This document shows positions 33,281 through 45,406 of a stretch of 64,000 nt of DNA, piece after piece. The position numbers and the translations under genes are program-made. The stretch covers positions 188,014,669 to 188,078,668 of the forward strand of contig NC_081413.1 in assembly GCF_030272615.1 (NCBI RefSeq), written 5' to 3'. Below the pieces are notes generated by a model that was not told the DNA's origin, did no database searches, and was given only the letters and a program-made list of their open reading frames with translations. Within the stretch, counting starts at the first letter, position 1, and each line of letters opens with the position of its first letter. Source of the DNA: Cryptomeria japonica. Its lineage: Eukaryota > Streptophyta > Pinopsida > Cupressales > Cupressaceae.

Positions 33281-36200
33281 ATGAAAATCTTATCATGGAA
33301 TGTTAGGGGCCTCAATGCCCCTAACAAACAAAGGGTGATCAAAAGGAGGATTCTTTTGGTCAGTGCAGATATCATTTTCTTACAAGAAACAAAGTTAGAC
33401 AGTATGCAAGCTGTTGTGTTTGGAAGTGGAATTAGCTCCCATTTTCAAACATTCTCACAAGTGATAGTGGATTCAGAAGGGGCTTCAGGAGGCCTAATGA
33501 TAATCTGGAAGCCTTCCCAAGTTAAAGTTGCTGGTATTGCTTCAAATAGAAACTGGATCTTGGCTAAAGTTTTTCATCTCCAATCCAATTCAACTTTCTT
33601 TGTTATAAACATTTATGGCCCAGTCTCCCCCCTCAAAAAATGACTTTTATGGTCTTCCTTAGACGAAGTCCTATCTTCATTAACTAAGGAACATCTTTTA
33701 TAGGAGGAGACTTCAATGCTATCAGAAGAACTTCTGATAAAAGGGGAGGATTAAGCCGTTTAGGTGGATCTCAGTAGGACTTCAATGACTGGATTGATAG
33801 GAATGGTCTGATGGAAATAGACTCAGGTGATGTATTCACTTGGACAAATATAAGGAAAGGATTTAGCAATATAGCGGAAAAAATAGATAGATTTTTTTGG
33901 CAAGGAGATTTGAGGTGCTTCCCTTTCTTCCCCTCCTGTTCGGTTATTCCCTGTTCAGGATCAAATCATTATCCCATATTGCTCTCCTTGCTTGGCAACA
34001 AGGCAAGCTGCAGAGCCCCATTCAAGTTTGAGAACATGTGGATGAAGGATCAAAACTTTTTGACTTTGATAGAAAACTGGTGGAAGGGAGTTTTGGTGGA
34101 AGGCTCAAAACTCTTCTGCTTTATTGCTAAATTGAAAATTGTCAAGCAAAAACTGCTTCAATGGAACTCCCAGCACTTCAATAATATCTTCTCAACAAAA
34201 ATTTCAATAGAAGAAAGAATGGTAACTCTAAATGACAAGATCATCCTGGAAGGTATGGACCAGGAATCCTTCCAACAAGAAAAGATGCTCCTATTGGAAT
34301 ATGAGGATATATTATCTAAAGAAGAAATATTTTGGAAGCAAAAATCTAGGGAGAATTGGTTTAAAATGGGAGACAAAAACACCAAGTTCTTCCACAATGT
34401 AACAAAGATTAGAAGGGGCAAGAATTGGATATCAAAACTGGAGGCTAAGGACAACCAAATCATAGAGGACTCTGAGGAGATTAAGAAGGAAATTATCACT
34501 TTCTTCTCCAATCTTTTAAATAATCAAGAAGGTTCCCAATTGCTGGAGCAAAAAAAGATGTTGGAAGTGATCCCCAGGATTATCACAGATGAGAAGAATC
34601 AAAATCTTAATGAGAGAATAAAGCTAGATGAAGTATTTCAAGCCCTTAATCAACTGCCCTCGGGTAAAGCTCCTGGCCCAGATGGTTTCCCAATGGATTT
34701 CTTTAAGAAGTGTTGGCACATCTTAGGTCAGGATCTTGTGGAAGCCCTTGAATGCTCAAGAAGATCAGGAAGGATTCTTAAGGAAGTAAACAACACGTTC
34801 ATTGCCCTCATCCCTAAGAAGGAGAATGCGTTAAATCTGGGAGATTTCAGACCTATCTCACTTTTCAATACTGTCTATAAAATCCTTTCAAAATCATGAT
34901 GAATAGAATGAAGCCCCTCATGGAATCAATTATATCAGAAGAACAAACAGGGTTTGTAGCAGGTTGCTCAATTCTTGATGGAGCTATAATAGCACAAGAA
35001 GCAATTCATACTCTCCAAAGCACAAAAAGACTAGGTATGATGATTAAAGTAGACATATCAAAAGCTTATGATAGTGTAGATTGGTGTTTCCTTTGCAAGG
35101 TTACGCAAGGTTATGCAAGCTTTTGGCTTTGCAAAACATTGGATTGATTGGGTATTTGAATGCATCTCCACTCCGAAATTCTCAATCTTGGTAAATGGGA
35201 AATCGGAAGGTTTTTTCTCCTCATCAAGAGGAATCAGACAAGGAGATCCTATCTCTCCTTTTCTCTATATAATAATGGGGGAGGTTTTGGGCAGGACAAT
35301 TAAAAGAAGCCACATGAACAATCTTTTAGAGGGAATCAAAGTAACCAGAAACTTTGCAGTCACACATCAGCAGTTTGCAGATAATAATCTCCTCTTGGGG
35401 GCAGCAAAAATCAAAGAAGCATCCCATCTAAAACAGATTCTAGATACCTTTGGGAAAGCTTCAAGCCAAATAAGAAATAAGGATAAATCGAAGGTCTATT
35501 TCTTTTCTACCTCTAAACCCTTGCAGTCCAAAATACTTACAATTTTGGATTGTAGTGAAGGATCCCTCCCTTGTATCCATTTGGGTATCCCAATTGAACA
35601 TGGCATGAGGAATGCTAAATCATGGGATCCTCTTGAACTTAAAGTGGATCAGACCTCAAACTCTTGGAAAGGGAAATGGCTATCTTGGGCGGGCAGATTA
35701 GTGATGATTCAAGCAGTGATATCGACTCTACCCATTTACCTATTATCCATCCTATCTCTCTCAGCAAGTGCCAATGCCTTCCTAATTAAGAAAATGAGGG
35801 ATTTTTTTTGGCAAAATACAAAGGAGAAACATAGAATAGCTCTAATTTCATGGGAAAAAATAATTAAGCCCAAGGTCCTAGGGGGTTTAGGCATTAAGGA
35901 CCTCAAATTGCAAAACAAAGCTTTAGGGGCCAAACTAGTTTGGAAGTTCATTAAGAATCCCAACACCACATGGGCTAGAATGCTAGCAACCAAGTATTTA
36001 CCAGACCAAGAACCTCTCAATCTTCTAAGAGAAAACACATTCCCTAAGGGATCGAGAACATGGAATTTTATAATCTCTTGCAGAACTCTGATTTTAGAAC
36101 AACTCACATGGGACATCCGAGATGGATTATCTAGCCTTTTTTGGGAGGATTCTTGGGGAGGCTACCCACCTATTGGAAGTTCCCTTAAAATTCCTATAAC

Positions 36201-37524
36201 AAAGAACTGGCTTAAGTGTCACTGGGGTGTCAGAGTTAGAGATTATTTGATTGAAGATGGCTCACCCAACTCTCAAAGTTGGAAGTGGAAATCATTGGAA
36301 GGAGCTCCAACATCAAGGAATGAACTAGATCAACTCTCAGAGCTCCTAAAAGCAAGAAATGTAAACCCGACAAAAGGGAATGACTCTTTAATATGGGCAC
36401 CTTCCAAAATAGGGCACTGCAATCCTAAAGATGGTTATAGAGTGCTAGTTAGCAACACTTCTCAAGATCAACTGGATATTCCAAAGAAGTTGTTTTGGAG
36501 CTCTAAAGTCATTCCTAAGGCAGGGATCTTTGCATGGCTAGCCTATCAGAGAAAGATCTTAACTGCAAAAAAGTTCACAAAAATGGGGTATGCAGAACCC
36601 TCTAGATGCATCATGTGCAAAGATCAATCAAAGTCAGTGGACCACCTACTACTCAATTGTCCCTTTGCCTCCAAATGCTGGCGTTGGCTCTGCGCTAAAC
36701 TTGGGCTGATCACAACCCTGCCAAATGACATTAAATCCCTATTTCAAATCTGGCATATCCCAAGAAAGGAGACCACCCTGAGCTCAATTATGGAAGTATA
36801 CCCATCATGTTTAGTCTGGGAAATTTGGAAGGAAAGGAATCGTAGGCTATTTGATGACAAATCTAGAAGATTAGAAACAATCCTAAACTCAATTGAATCG
36901 GTTATAGTGGACTCAGTCAACCGCAAGTTATCCTTCTCCTTGGAACCACCTAAAGATTTCTCATCATGGGATGAAAGCATTAAGAAAAATTGGCATGGAA
37001 TCAAGATTCCTCCCTCCTTTGGGCAAAAAGACAACATGAGAAAAGTTGCTATCTGGTCTCCACCAAACCCTGGTTGGATTAAACTAAATTTTGATGGTTT
37101 TTCTAGAGGCAATCTAGGTCCTTTAGGCATAGGATATGTAATCAAAGACCACACAAGAGCAATACTTGGGAAAATGGCAAAGCCGATCCCCCCAGACACA
37201 AACAACATAGCAGAATTCAAAGCATTGCAATTTGGATTGATAGATTGCATAAAGAATGGTTTAAATAAAATTCTAGTGGAGGGTGATTCAGAGATAGCAA
37301 TAAATGCAATCAAGAGGAAAAAAACTCCAAATTGGAGATTGCAGGGAATCCTAGACAATATAATTGCAAGCCTGGATAGAATAGAAAACTATGAAGCAAA
37401 GCATATCTACAGAGAAGCAAACTCAAAGGCAGATGCTCTCTCAAAAATTGCTGCTCAAGGAACCTACATCTACAGGCAGGATCAGGGAAATCTGCCAGTT
37501 GTCCTACAAAACCATCTCACTTGA
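33281..37524 (+). pseudogene. LINE1 ORF2: endonuclease, RT, RNase H; frameshifted
   Basis: ORF2 starts at the ATG at 33,281 with the endonuclease motif MKILSWNVRGLN and FLQETK. GGDFNAI follows in another frame near 33,703, then TWTN and GSNHYP. RT begins with SGKAPGPDGFPMDFFK, NTFIALIPKK and FRPISL. It shifts frame near 34,895 (EQTGFVAGCSILDG, KVDISKAYDSVDW) and again near 35,110 (RGIRQGDPISPFLYI). The active site is FADN rather than FADD (35,374-35,385). A zinc-binding-like CIMCKDQSKSVDHLLLNC and an RNase H domain (NFDG, AEFKAL, EGDSE, REANSKADALS) end the frame. An in-frame TAG lies near 33,778. Confidence 0.93.
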
Positions 37525-38292
37525 CAGGCAAGGGCTTCAAAGGATATCAAGTTCAGACGCAAGAGTCACTCTCAGGAATATGTGAAAGCTAGTTAAAGCT
37601 ACGTTAACAGGGCAAACTTTAAACTTAACCTTGGCGGCTAAGTGAAACGGCTACCTCAACTCAAATTTAAATCTTACCTATTTCAGGTAGACTGGGCCCG
37701 TATTTAGTGACGTCACCCAAGCTACAATTATGAGTTAAGTTCCCCGAATCACCTGTCAAGACCTAGCTGGCAAACCATCAAATCCATTTATGTTGCATGG
37801 CCCGAACGGTAGATTTGGCATGTCGAGGACAAACATCACTCGCCACCTTAGCTGGCAAATTTAATGCAAATTTGTCCCTCATCATTTGGTGTAAAAGAGC
37901 GTGCCAGCCTATTTCTTCGTATTGCCTTCTGCAAATTGATTTCACTCTCTTGCCAATTAATTTTAGAGCTCTGGTTTTTAATTCCTTCCTTGTTGATAGC
38001 CTGCATTTCCAATCATGTCGACAGAGCTTCCTTTCAGATTCATAATGAGTGTTTATCCTAGGCCCATCTCCTGTTTTGGAGCACACTCCAATTTCTCTTT
38101 CGGCGTTGACACGCCAAGTTTCATTCCAAAAAATAATAGACTTGAGGCTCAAGCGCCTTCTCCTCTTCTCGGATTTCCCTCTCATTTTGGCAGTCAAGAT
38201 GATCTTGGGTAGTGGGCACATGAATAGAGATGAGTATCCATGGGACAACACTAGCATCTCCTCCAGGTTTGTTGCCTCATTGCTAGATTTAA
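37525..38292 (+). other. LINE1 spacer between RNase H and the third open frame
   Basis: About 770 bp of higher GC than the surroundings. It contains a 10-bp palindrome GTGACGTCAC at 37,707-37,716, which holds the bZIP core TGACGTCA. Open frames on the two strands overlap here and none matches a known domain. Part of the third ORF may begin here in another frame (for example from the ATG at 38,220), joined to the main frame by a frameshift. Confidence 0.5.
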
Positions 38293-38790
38293 ACTGCTAA
38301 GCAGGCTGTTTGGACCCTCAAGAAGAAGATTTTCCTAGAGGAGGTTACCCAAGAGCTCCAAGAAATCCTAAATAAGGCAATTCATGAGTATGGGGCTCCT
38401 CGACCAAGCGACAAAATCCTATGCAATGCTCATGGCGAACTGATTAACTACTATCCTTTCCTACTCGACCTGAAAGGAAAGGACTTGGATAGGCATAGGG
38501 TATTTGCTGGAGTTGGCCTTGGTTACCTTAAATGGCGGTTTCTGGGAGAAAATTCAGAAGACCAGGGCAAAGAGGATGACCTAATTCAATTTGCCAGAAT
38601 TAACGACATGCTGCCCATGAAAGCAAAAGATGATAACCCTCAAGTGGAGCAGGCAGGTAGGGACAGTGCTAGCAGGGGTTGTTGCGGTTCTAGGTGTGGT
38701 CATGGCAAGGGCCTCCCTCCGAGCAAAGGTCGTGGGCATGCGAGGAATGCGAACCTGCAACCTGAAGCTGAGAAGGAAATTGCAAGATAG
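38293..38790 (+). CDS. LINE1 third open frame, unknown protein
   Basis: About 165 codons are open between a TAA at 38,290 and the stop at 38,788-38,790. There is no obvious ATG at the start, so an upstream exon-like piece in another frame may be the true beginning. The protein starts with a charged helix (TLKKKIFLEEVTQELQEILN) and has a PRPSDKILCNAHGELINYYP segment. It ends in a basic, glycine- and cysteine-rich tail (RGCCGSRCGHGKG). I recognise no family. It lies inside LINE1, before the 3' terminus, which suggests it is element-borne. Confidence 0.5.
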   Translation, partial: TAKQAVWTLKKKIFLEEVTQELQEILNKAIHEYGAPRPSDKILCNAHGELINYYPFLLDLKGKDLDRHRVFAGVGLGYLKWRFLGENSEDQGKEDDLIQFARINDMLPMKAKDDNPQVEQAGRDSASRGCCGSRCGHGKGLPPSKGRGHARNANLQPEAEKEIAR

Positions 38791-39127
38791 GTTCCTTTGA
38801 GTTTTGTAAAAAGTTTACTATTTTAGACTTGAGCGATAAATTTTAGTTTTAATTAGTATAATTTCTGTTAATAGGGCAGTAAAGCATCAGCCACTTAGAC
38901 TTTTATATTTTTAAAATTAAAATCTTAAGACTCCATGTTATACTCAGAAGGACATATATGTCTTCCATGGTCTGCTAGTCTAGTTGAATTCCTTCTTGAC
39001 CTCCCAAAAGGCATATAGATGCTACCAGTATAAATTTTGTTAAAAATCCACTAGCTATGTTAGCTCTGTAATTTTTTTGCATAATCAATATAATCCTGGC
39101 TCTGCCTTTACCGATGAAAAAAATAAT
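38791..39127 (+). other. LINE1 3' untranslated end
   Basis: AT-rich tail ending CATAATCAATATAATCCTGG, then CTCTGCCTTTACCGATG and a seven-A run. This wording is typical of plant L1 3' termini. It marks the 3' boundary of LINE1. Confidence 0.75.
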
Positions 39128-39689
39128 AATGACACTAGAATCAGATAATACTTGTTAATAACTAAACTACACAATAACAATAACAATTAGTAAAATAACC
39201 TGATTCTAACTCTGATATATTCCATTGATTTTTAAATCAACAAAGAATTGTGATATTGAACTTAATTCTATGCCAAAAACAAGATCACAATTAACTGCAT
39301 TTATCTAGACATATCAAGTAATTAACGAAATTCAAGAAATAATATATTTTTTCAAAACCAAGTGTAGATCAAATCAATTAACTCTATCCAAATGTAGTAC
39401 CCAGTAAATGAAGTGACTGGTTTTATGAGGTCAATGGAGAGATATGGTTGAAAGCTATTGCAGTCTCCAAGTCATTTGATTAAAATATTTTGTACATTAT
39501 TTGTAGTGCTATCATGATTAAATTCATAGAAAACAATAACCTTTGAAAAGGGTTGAACATGGTTGAGAAGAATGAATTAAATACCGTAGGAATATTTAGG
39601 AAGTTGTACGTAATTTGGACAATATCTATGCAATGTGCAAACTATGAATTCAATATAGAAAGGTCTAAGTATAAATTATTCCTTTTATT

Positions 39690-40430
39690 TCTTAGCAAAT
39701 CTGTGGAATTATTTGAGGAAATGCATAATACAAATGTGGTTTCGTGGAAATCGATCATTCCTAGATATGCGCAAAATGATCTTGTTGAAGAAGGCCTTGG
39801 AATTATTTAAGCAAATGCAATTGATAGGTATAAAGCTTATAATAGCAAATTTTGCAAGCATACTCCCAGCATGCGCCAAAATGGGTATGGAAATTCATAA
39901 AAAAATAATCCAAAGCAGATTTTTGCCAGCTACTGTAAATTATGATTGCCTTGGTAGACATGTATGAAAAATGTGGAAGCATAGAAAAGGCGCGTGAATT
40001 GTTTGGATGAATATATCATCAAAAAAAATTTCATGGAATGCAATGATTCCAAAATATGTAGAAAATGGTCCTCTTGATGAAGCTTCAAGGATTTTCAAAG
40101 AAATTCCCCAACGAGATGTGTCATCATGGAATGCAATAAGTACAAGATACGCGCAAAATAGTCTTGCTAATAAACCCTTAGAGATTATTAAGCAAATGCA
40201 GTTTGAAGGCATAACCAAATTCAAGCACCATTACCAGCATCCTCACAACTTGTGGCAGAATGGGAGCCTTGGAATAGTCTGTGGAGATCCATGAAATACC
40301 AATTCAAAGTGGATTTTTGTTTGATGTTGTGATTGTGACAACCCCGATAGATGTGTATGCAAAATGTGGAAGAATAAAAGATGCACTTAATTTATTTGAT
40401 AACATACATCATTCTGACTTGGCCTCATGA
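39690..40430 (+). pseudogene. PPR (PLS-type) protein pseudogene, main part
   Basis: Successive PPR motifs are readable only by switching frames: VELFEEMHNTNVVSWKSIIPRYAQND, then LELFKQMQLIGIK with FASILPACAKMG, a DMYEKCGSIEKAREL-like piece near 39,958-40,005, ISWNAMIPKYVENGPLDEASRIFKEIPQRDVSSWNAI, and finally DVYAKCGRIKDALNLFDNIHHSD near 40,350-40,410. Frameshifts near 39,800 and 39,950, and others, show it is dead. PPR proteins of this class edit or process organelle RNA. It is the only host-gene-like sequence of any length in the window. Confidence 0.85.
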
Positions 40431-40929
40431 TCTGAATTATGGATTCGGATGACAACACTTGAGTGACAACCTGCGGTATTGTAAATTTTGTTTCCAAGAA
40501 CAGGAAAGCATAGAATTGAAGCAAGCCAAAAAGTATTGTATTCAATTCAAAAATTCAACATATAGTAGTCCAAGGGATTCCAAGGGTCACCAACAACTCC
40601 TTGAGAATCGAAAAACCAACAGTCATATCAGGTTTATTTACATAATAAAATATAAAACTATGTAATTTTTCAAAAAACTATATAAAATTTGTCCTAACTT
40701 TAACTAGGCATAACTTTCTGCACAGGTTTTGAAATTACTAGCCGTTTAACTCATTGGAAAGGTCTCCAAGAGTTGAATTTGCCGCTTTCGAGGACTAAAA
40801 ATGCCCTGAAGGCCTTCAAAAATGCCATTTACTAACATATAGAAAAACTAAAAAAATATGAAAATATTTTTTCAACTATTTCAAATTTTCTTCTGATCAC
40901 CTCATGGACTGAAATAATTAAGGGATATA
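40431..40929. other. Non-coding segment within the PPR pseudogene
   Basis: About 500 bp separate two PPR-coding parts. They include a CATAACTTTCTGCACAGG...CATTGGAAAGG phrase (about 40,704-40,768) that also occurs in element B near 3,440. This suggests a retroelement-derived insertion, though no ends or target duplication were found. Confidence 0.45.
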
Positions 40930-41066
40930 CATAGAATGGTGTTTTTGATGAAGCTTTAATGTCTTTCAAAGAAATTCCTGAGCGAGATGTGGTATCATGG
41001 AATGCAATCATTGATAGATGTTTACAAAAATGGGTTTTTTATCAAGCCTTGCATATTTTTTAGGCA
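40930..41066 (+). pseudogene. PPR pseudogene, downstream part
   Basis: The frame reads DEALMSFKEIPERDVVSWNAIIDRCLQKW...QALHIF, one further PPR motif pair, ending at a stop near 41,059. It continues the style of 39,690-40,430 and may be the same gene after an insertion, or a local duplicate. Confidence 0.65.
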
Positions 41067-42440
41067 TATGCAATTGGCAACAAAAACTTGTCGGATATCT
41101 TACCCAACAATATATTGTGTATCATTGTGAAGCTTCCACAATCTCTTTACAAAATCTCTTTTAAAAAAACTTTTCTACTACTAAGAGCACTATAATTTTG
41201 TTTGACAATACAGGTGCTTCTTGTGAAGATCATGGTTATGTCTCAATCAGCTAGGCTACCTCAATGAATGTAATAAAAATATTACAAGCAAAAACCAAAC
41301 TGCAAACTAAGCAGGAAAAGATAAGATCAAGATTATTCTTTTGCTATGGACTATACACTTTTCCCTGGACCTCATTTGCCAAAAGAAGTACTTTTCTGCT
41401 ATAAAAATGAGTAATGATACCTAATAAGATACATACAAATTGAAAGGGACCCAAACTGCAGTAGCATGTAGGGAAAAATATGAGCATTCATTTACCATAT
41501 GCAAAGTGCAATAGCAAGCATCTGAGCATGGTGTGCATACAATGTGCACTTGTAAATGAAGAAACCCAAAAATGAGCCATCAAAATACCAGAAATGAGGT
41601 AGTCTCTCAAAGTGTTACTCAGTCTAAGTCAAGAGCACGATTTCTCCATTTTCTATTTATTTATAGCTTAAATAGAACACAACCAAGGGATTACAGGATA
41701 CGTGCAGCTGGAATTCTGTCAGCTTCTTCTATTTTTCGGGTGATTTTCAGCAAGAATCTCTGCCTTTCTCTTCCTGAGTGTTGAAAACTACTAGATAGAA
41801 ACGTTGTTCAGCAGAGGCAAAATGAAGAATAACAACAAACTAGTTTTGTTTCTAGGAACCTCCACGTTAAGCATTCTGCAAGATGCCAGCAAATACCCTA
41901 GTGTTACGTGCAGAAGACACGTCCACGACTAAAAAACAACTCACAGTCAAAAAATGTGCACCTTAAAATATTGAATGATTTTCCAGTAGTAAAAGAAAAT
42001 AGTACCAGGAAAAATTTGTACAGTCAATCATAAAATAAAAATTATTATTAATAAAATCACTTTAATAGCAAAATTAGAGAGGAGCATACAGATGCTTCCA
42101 ACAAGAATTTTGTTAATTATCTACAAGCTATGTCAGCACTGTATTTTTGCATAATTAGAGAGGAGCATAAGATAAACCATGTCTTGAGGGAGGAATTAAT
42201 TAATAGAGGCAAAGTGAAAACATTAGTCTCCCGCCTAAAGGCAGGGACTCACAAATGACAGTAATCGGTTTAAAATATAATATCTATTCTTATTGACGAC
42301 CTGTTTTGAATCATCTGTTTGCATTGAAATGTGAAGACAAATATATCCTTTCAGGAATATTGTTCCTAGATCAGGAATGCTTCATTGTGCATATCGATTG
42401 ACTTATAGACACAAATCTGAAGGTTTGATTTTTTTATTTT
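41067..42440. other. Unassigned AT-rich DNA
   Basis: No domain was recognised on either strand. A minus-strand GCTATAAATA box near 41,657-41,672, in an LTR-like setting, is the only notable sequence. The longest frame is about 70 codons. Confidence 0.4.
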
Positions 42441-42529
42441 TTTTTATAAAAGTGGATAGAACCACTGAACTATACTGAAGGTTTGATTTTTGTTTCAGTT
42501 GATAGTTACATTTAATAATTGATGTATTT

Positions 42530-43346
42530 TCCTTTCTTAGTTAATAAAAAGTAGTTGGAAGTGGTCATCAATTATAGGTAGTTCAAACTACCTTTCAACT
42601 AAATTCCCAATAGGTGTGTCTATTTTAAGAAGGATGAAGGACATTTGAAAAGTGTTGTGGAGAGCTAAAAAAAATGTAATATATTAAGAGGTATTGTTTG
42701 TTGTTCAAAGTTGAATGATATCTCTGTCTTTCATATGGTGAAAGAAATATCTTGTTGAGTGCAATAAGTAGTCTAATAAAAGAAAGTTGAATAAACGTCT
42801 TTGCATAGTTTGAAGTAAATATGCTCATTATGTGAGTGGTAACAAGTTGGAATCATATATTAACATCTGAATTGAAGATAACTTGATTAATGATATCAAA
42901 AGTTGTAACTTATAATAATTCAGTTTTGAAGTAAGAAATAGGTTAATCTCTTATGTTTAATGGTTGGTGCTCATATTGTGAAAAGTGGATTTGTAAGGGT
43001 TTGTGCTCTTAAGCAAGATAATTGATGTGGGTTAGTGCCCTCAAGTCTTATACATGTTAATTTTTGTGAGGCTAGATTAGGCTAGTGGATCCTAGCAGCT
43101 CTTCTCACCATGGTTTTTCTCACTCCGGGTTTTTCAAGTATCTTTTCTTGCATAGGCTTCTTTGTGTGGTGCTTTCCTTTCAAATTATTGTTTTAAGTTA
43201 CATTTACTTCAGAATTTAGTTTAATTTTTTTAAATTAGTTTTAACTAGTTCATCAAAATGATTAATTTATTAACGATCACAAATTTTATCTACTACTAAT
43301 TCACCCCCCCATCCCACCCCTCTCAGTAGTAGAATTGTGTTCTACA
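42530..43346 (+). repeat. Copia-like LTR 3' part
   Basis: The sequence ends with CCATGGTTTTTCTC, GGGTTTTTC, a run of C-rich bases (CACCCCCCCATCCCACCCC), CTCAGTAGT and GTTCTACA, the wording of plant copia LTR ends. It cuts the RT of decayed element G at 43,347. The start was not found and no partner LTR is present, so it may be a solo or truncated LTR on the + strand. Confidence 0.55.
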
Positions 43347-43650
43347 ATCATATAAATATCCTCCTCAAAATCACCATGAAGAAAATTTATGTTCACATCC
43401 ACTTGCTCAACCTCTAAATGATAAGCAACAACAATACAAAGCAAAAATATAATGTATGTAATTTTTGTAACAAGATAAAATATCTCACCGTAATCAACAC
43501 ATTCAACACAAGAGTAACCTTTCACAACCAACTTTTCTTTGTACTTCTCAAATCTCCATCCAAACCAATATTTTTCTTGAACACCCATTTGTAACCAATA
43601 GATTTTTTACCTTTAGCCGATGGTATTAGATCCCCTGTATCATCCTTTTT
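43347..43650 (-). pseudogene. Decayed copia G: RT N-terminal remnant
   Basis: The minus strand encodes a copia RT start: KYKEKLVVKGYSCVECVDYGEIF, then VDVNINFLHGDFEEDIYM. Catalytic parts further along are missing because the LTR piece at 43,346 truncates it. It is in order with the integrase and Gag remnants upstream on the minus strand. Confidence 0.8.
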
Positions 43651-43989
43651 TAACACTGTTATTTTTCATCCATATCAATCTTCTAGGATTGTCCATCATT
43701 CATACCTAATGTCTCTTCTATATATCTAGGTCCATCCATGTTAATATTCAAAGAAAAATGCATCTCTAAACATCAAGTGAATACCTTTCATGCGATTGTC
43801 TAAGCCTTGTAGACCTTTGAATAAGTTGAATTGGAGGTTCTTCCTCCTTTGCTGAAGATTTAAATCTCAATGATATCTCATCAACTTCTTATCTATCAAG
43901 GGACCTAGATTCAACTTTCTTAGACATAGAAGGAAGTTGAGACTCATTTTCATGTTAATTTTGTTTTGGCTACAATGTAACAAAATAAG

Positions 43990-44780
43990 GCTTTTCTATA
44001 AAATTTAGAGTTTCACTATATATTACCTTCTATGTAATCGGATCTCAAAGCTTGCATCCTTTCACACCATAATTGTACCCTATGAAGATACATTGCACAA
44101 TCTTATTCTCTAACTTTCTTCACTTCTTGTTTGGCACATGTGTATATGCCTTGCAACCAAAAAATCTAAGATATCTAAGTGAAGGCTTATGACTGACCAT
44201 GTGGCTTTGTAGTCTTGTTGGTAACAAGAGTTGGTGTGGGAGACCTGTTAATCAAATAAAAAGCAATAGCAGCAAATTGAGCCCCAAAATTTTGTTCTAG
44301 GCTAGCACCACTCAACATACTCTTAGTCTTCTCCATTAGTGTCTTGCTCATTCTTTCTGCAATTCCATTCTATTATGGAGAATATGGAATTGAAAAATAC
44401 AAAGGTGTCTTTGTCTATGAATGCCATAATCTTTACTTTATCTATCAAATCATTAGTACAAAATTCATTTCCATTATCAATCCTCAAACATTATATTTTC
44501 TTTCTAGTCTAAAACTCAAACATTGCTTTAAATTCTTTAAATCAATTGAAACCTTCACATTTACTCTTTATAAAATATACTCATGTCCTTCTATTATATT
44601 CATCAAAAAATGAAACATAATATGTTAATTTTTCAATTAAAGGAACATCTATAGTACTAAACACATCAAAATGAATAATATCCAACACACCACAAGATTT
44701 ATGAGAAGTCAAGTAAAATTAAATGTTGTTTTGTTTTTCATAAATGCAATGCTCACAAAAATCAAAATCAAAATCAAGAA
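43990..44780 (-). pseudogene. Decayed copia G: integrase remnant
   Basis: The minus strand retains degenerate integrase phrases: the NGIAERMSKTLMEK-like region near 44,300-44,370, the N-E-F motif near 44,455-44,500, and a C-terminal VGYNYGVKGCK-like region near 44,040-44,090. The frame is broken in many places. Position between the RT remnant and the protease remnant supports one element. Confidence 0.6.
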
Positions 44781-45188
44781 ATTACAAGAAGTCAAACCTT
44801 CAACAAGGTTTTTATTTTTCAAGGTCCTTAGACTCTTTTCTCTAGTGTGGCCAAGACTTTGGTGTTATAACATAGTCTTCTTTGTAAGTAACTTTTATTC
44901 CAAAGAAAAGTGTCCTTGGGTACCCAGAAGCCCTGACCATCCATTGAAGATAAAACCCTTACATCTTCGAATTAAAAAACCACAAACTTAACTGTCATAG
45001 AACTACTATTACACTCAAAAATGTATGCATCAAATTATATAATGTGAAAAATCTAACACCTCTAGAAATCACCAAAGCACCTCTAACCATCTTGAATTAC
45101 AAAAGACTACCTACACACCTATATCTATTATTTTTCTCACAGACAATAAATTTTGTGCTAAATCAAAGATATACAAAACACAAATAAT

Positions 45189-45398
45189 TCATTTTACTCT
45201 ACCATCAGAAAATCTTATTCTAACTTTACCATGACCAACAATATTTAAATGAGCATCCTCACCCAAGCACACATTACCTCCATGAAACTCTTCATATTCA
45301 GAAAACCAATCTCTATTAGATGTCATATGTAAATATGCACCTAATACAATTAACCATCCAGCATTACCTACATGAGTGGACAAATTTGCAATGAACAT
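45189..45398 (-). pseudogene. Decayed copia G: protease region
   Basis: The frame MFIANLSTHVGNAGWLIVLGAYLHMTSNRDWFSEYEEF is the copia protease/spacer pattern. The catalytic DSGA is replaced by VLGA, so the enzyme would be dead. It continues into a VGHGKVRIRFSDG segment typical of the same domain. Confidence 0.8.
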
Positions 45399-45406
45399 AT
45401 CACCAT

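Larger units (their letters stand above)
31100..39127 (+). mobile_element. LINE1: L1-type non-LTR retrotransposon with a downstream third ORF
   Basis: On the + strand the order is leader, decayed ORF1, ORF2 with endonuclease, RT and RNase H, about 770 bp of non-coding DNA, a third open frame (38,293-38,790) and a 3' end that closes with GCCTTTACCGATG and an A run at 39,117-39,123. The 5' edge is not sharply defined and no target duplication was found. ORF1 and ORF2 contain stops and frameshifts, so the copy is inactive. The plant L1 assignment rests on the RT/RNase H arrangement. Confidence 0.88.

Noticed and set aside
36744-37358. A 204-codon open frame on the minus strand.
   Set aside because: It is antisense to the LINE1 RNase H coding region, whose motifs are clear on the + strand.
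37778-38257. A 159-codon basic open frame on the minus strand within LINE1.
   Set aside because: It has no family resemblance and is antisense within a + strand element. Residue bias looks like a frame shadow of T/C-rich sequence.
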